This document shows positions 6,050 to 6,959 of a stretch of 6,959 nt of DNA, piece after piece; the stretch's first letter is position 1, and each line of letters begins with the position of its first letter. The notes beneath the pieces are model-generated. The model made no database searches and was not told the origin of the DNA. It was given only the letters and a program-made list of their open reading frames with translations. The position numbers and the translations under genes are program-made. The stretch comes from an uncultured beta proteobacterium (lineage in GTDB: Bacteria > Pseudomonadota > Gammaproteobacteria > Burkholderiales > Burkholderiaceae_C): positions 1 to 6,959 of the forward strand of contig CAJASG010000687.1 of NCBI GenBank assembly GCA_903944555.1. Direction: 5' to 3'.

Positions 6050-6104
6050 GACGGTGAACCGCTTACCGTCGCCCTCTAGCGGTAGATGTCACAGTCTCAC
6101 CGTC
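6050..6104. repeat. Nested inverted repeat downstream of purT, with alternative pairings
   Basis: GACGGTGA (6050-6057) can pair with TCACCGTC (6097-6104), and the directly adjoining ACCGCT (6058-6063) with AGCGGT (6078-6083), giving an 8 + 6 bp stem with a one-sided 13-nt bulge. GACGGT can also pair with a second ACCGTC copy at 6065-6070, which excludes the first fold. The element lies about 50-105 nt beyond the purT stop. No T-run follows. Confidence 0.5.
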
Positions 6105-6154
6105 AACTCGCCCAACGTTACGGCGGGAGCGGCGAGGAGGCAGGCATGCTCCGC

Positions 6155-6958
6155 TTAGGGTTGTGCCGCTGACACCCGCGGTTTGACCATGGACGCCGCC
6201 AGTTTGGCACGCACCCTGGCAACTTCCACATCGGCATCAAACGCCAGCGCCACGCCCATGCGGCGTTTGACGAAGCTCTCGGGCTTGCCGAACAGGCGGA
6301 TGTCGGTGTTGGGCACTTGCAGCGCTTCAGCCACGCCGTCAAACACAATACCGTGCGCATCCACCCCGCCGTAGATCACAGCGCTGGCACCGGGGCTCTT
6401 GAGCGCAGTGTTGACCGGCAAGCCCAAAATCGCGCGGGCATGCAGCTCGAATTCGTTTTGCCACTGCGTGACCATGGTCACCATGCCGGTGTCGTGTGGG
6501 CGGGGCGACACTTCGCTGAACCACACGTCTTCGCCCTTCACAAACAACTCCACCCCAAACAGGCCCAGCCCGGCGGGTTGGCCGTCCAGCCCCTGGCCCA
6601 GGTTGTCGGTGACCGCCTTGGCAATCTGCTGCGCCCGCGCCAATGCAGTGGGATGCATGCGGTGGGGTTGCCAGCTTTCCACGGAGTCGCCACTGACCTG
6701 CACATGACCCACGGGCTCACAGAAATGGGTGTGCACGCCACCGTCGGCGCCCCGGGCGCGCACGGTCAGCAGGGTGATTTCATATTCAAAGTCGATAAAG
6801 CCTTCTACGATGACCCGCCCTGGCCCCACGCGTCCACCGGCCATGGCGTAGTCCCAAGCGGTTTTGACATCGGCTGGGCCGTCGATCTTGCTTTGGCCCT
6901 TGCCAGATGAGCTCATCACCGGCTTGACGATGCAGGGGTAGCCAATGCCCTTGCCCGA
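6155..6958 (-). CDS. purT: Formate-dependent phosphoribosylglycinamide formyltransferase (GAR transformylase 2), C-terminal part
   Basis: PurT is a cytoplasmic ATP-grasp enzyme of purine synthesis that makes formyl-GAR from GAR, formate and ATP through formyl phosphate. About 268 C-terminal residues are visible of a protein usually near 390; the N-terminal part lies beyond the right edge. The frame is open to the edge and reads '[19 protein letters not shown]', the ATP-grasp loop of PurT, so the internal GTG at 6919 is not the start. Further family signatures in order are '[17 protein letters not shown]', '[10 protein letters not shown]', 'ESWQPHRM', '[30 protein letters not shown]' (read in two parts: the metal-binding Glu region and PRPHDTG), and '[20 protein letters not shown]'. 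A GLDGQP insertion precedes 'GLGLFGVEL'. The ordinary tail ends at TAA 6155-6157. Its GC content is visibly higher than that of the operon downstream. It is unrelated in function to the signalling genes. Confidence 0.96.
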   Translation of the reverse strand, partial: SGKGIGYPCIVKPVMSSSGKGQSKIDGPADVKTAWDYAMAGGRVGPGRVIVEGFIDFEYEITLLTVRARGADGGVHTHFCEPVGHVQVSGDSVESWQPHRMHPTALARAQQIAKAVTDNLGQGLDGQPAGLGLFGVELFVKGEDVWFSEVSPRPHDTGMVTMVTQWQNEFELHARAILGLPVNTALKSPGASAVIYGGVDAHGIVFDGVAEALQVPNTDIRLFGKPESFVKRRMGVALAFDADVEVARVRAKLAASMVKPRVSAAQP

Positions 6959-6959
6959 C

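Noticed and set aside
6109..6115. GCCCAAC (GTTGGGC on the minus strand), resembling the core site of an integron attC
   Set aside because: No partner core site of the RYYYAAC/GTTRRRY pair at suitable distance with the expected imperfect hairpin was found, and the adjacent gene purT is a housekeeping gene.
6317..6910. Plus-strand open frame of 197 codons opposite purT
   Set aside because: It lies wholly antisense to a clearly conserved enzyme in GC-rich DNA, where long antisense frames are common; its translation shows no recognisable domain.
6917..6919. GTG as the start of purT
   Set aside because: The frame runs on to the right edge and encodes the conserved GYPCIVKP segment upstream, so this codon is an internal valine.

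Overview
The window looks like a chromosomal segment of a beta-proteobacterium, probably a Comamonadaceae-type organism (Rhodoferax/Polaromonas relatives). This placement rests on protein style (a CorA-family protein with a GGMSEF signature, a PurT of proteobacterial type) and moderate-to-high GC. It is recognition from memory, not a search result.

Layout. (1) Positions 2-826, plus strand: the C-terminal part of a CorA-family divalent-cation channel, cut by the left edge. (2) Positions 830-5870, minus strand: a tight five-gene operon read right to left, with 13-17 nt between genes. Its genes are a membrane-anchored CheA-like histidine kinase (HAMP, PAS-like, Hpt, HATPase), a tiny membrane-anchored MCP-like protein, a CheX-like phosphatase, a degenerate-receiver/CheX fusion, and a single-domain CheY-like receiver. 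The last gene ends 3 bp from the end of corA, in convergent orientation. (3) Positions 5871-6154: an intergenic region with a plausible sigma-70 promoter for the operon and several inverted repeats. (4) Positions 6155-6958, minus strand: the C-terminal two-thirds of purT, cut by the right edge.

The operon is the interesting part. It resembles a chemosensory pathway but no CheW, CheR or CheB is encoded here. The kinase has no CheW-like P5 domain. Instead it carries its own periplasmic four-helix-like sensor segment, HAMP and PAS-like region, so it should act as its own receptor. The inferred flow is: signal, HAMP kinase, His464 on the built-in Hpt, Asp53 of the CheY-like protein, then dephosphorylation by one or both ExxN phosphatase-like proteins. 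The MCP-like protein has lost the usual CheW/kinase-contact sequence at its hairpin tip, so its role is unclear. The two CheX-like proteins end in near-identical tails (SGELDLF and NGELEMF) that recall the C-terminal CheY-docking peptide of CheZ. No output protein is encoded next to the receiver, so the controlled behaviour (motility, surface behaviour or something else) cannot be read from this window.

No tRNA, rRNA, CRISPR array, insertion sequence or integrase was seen.
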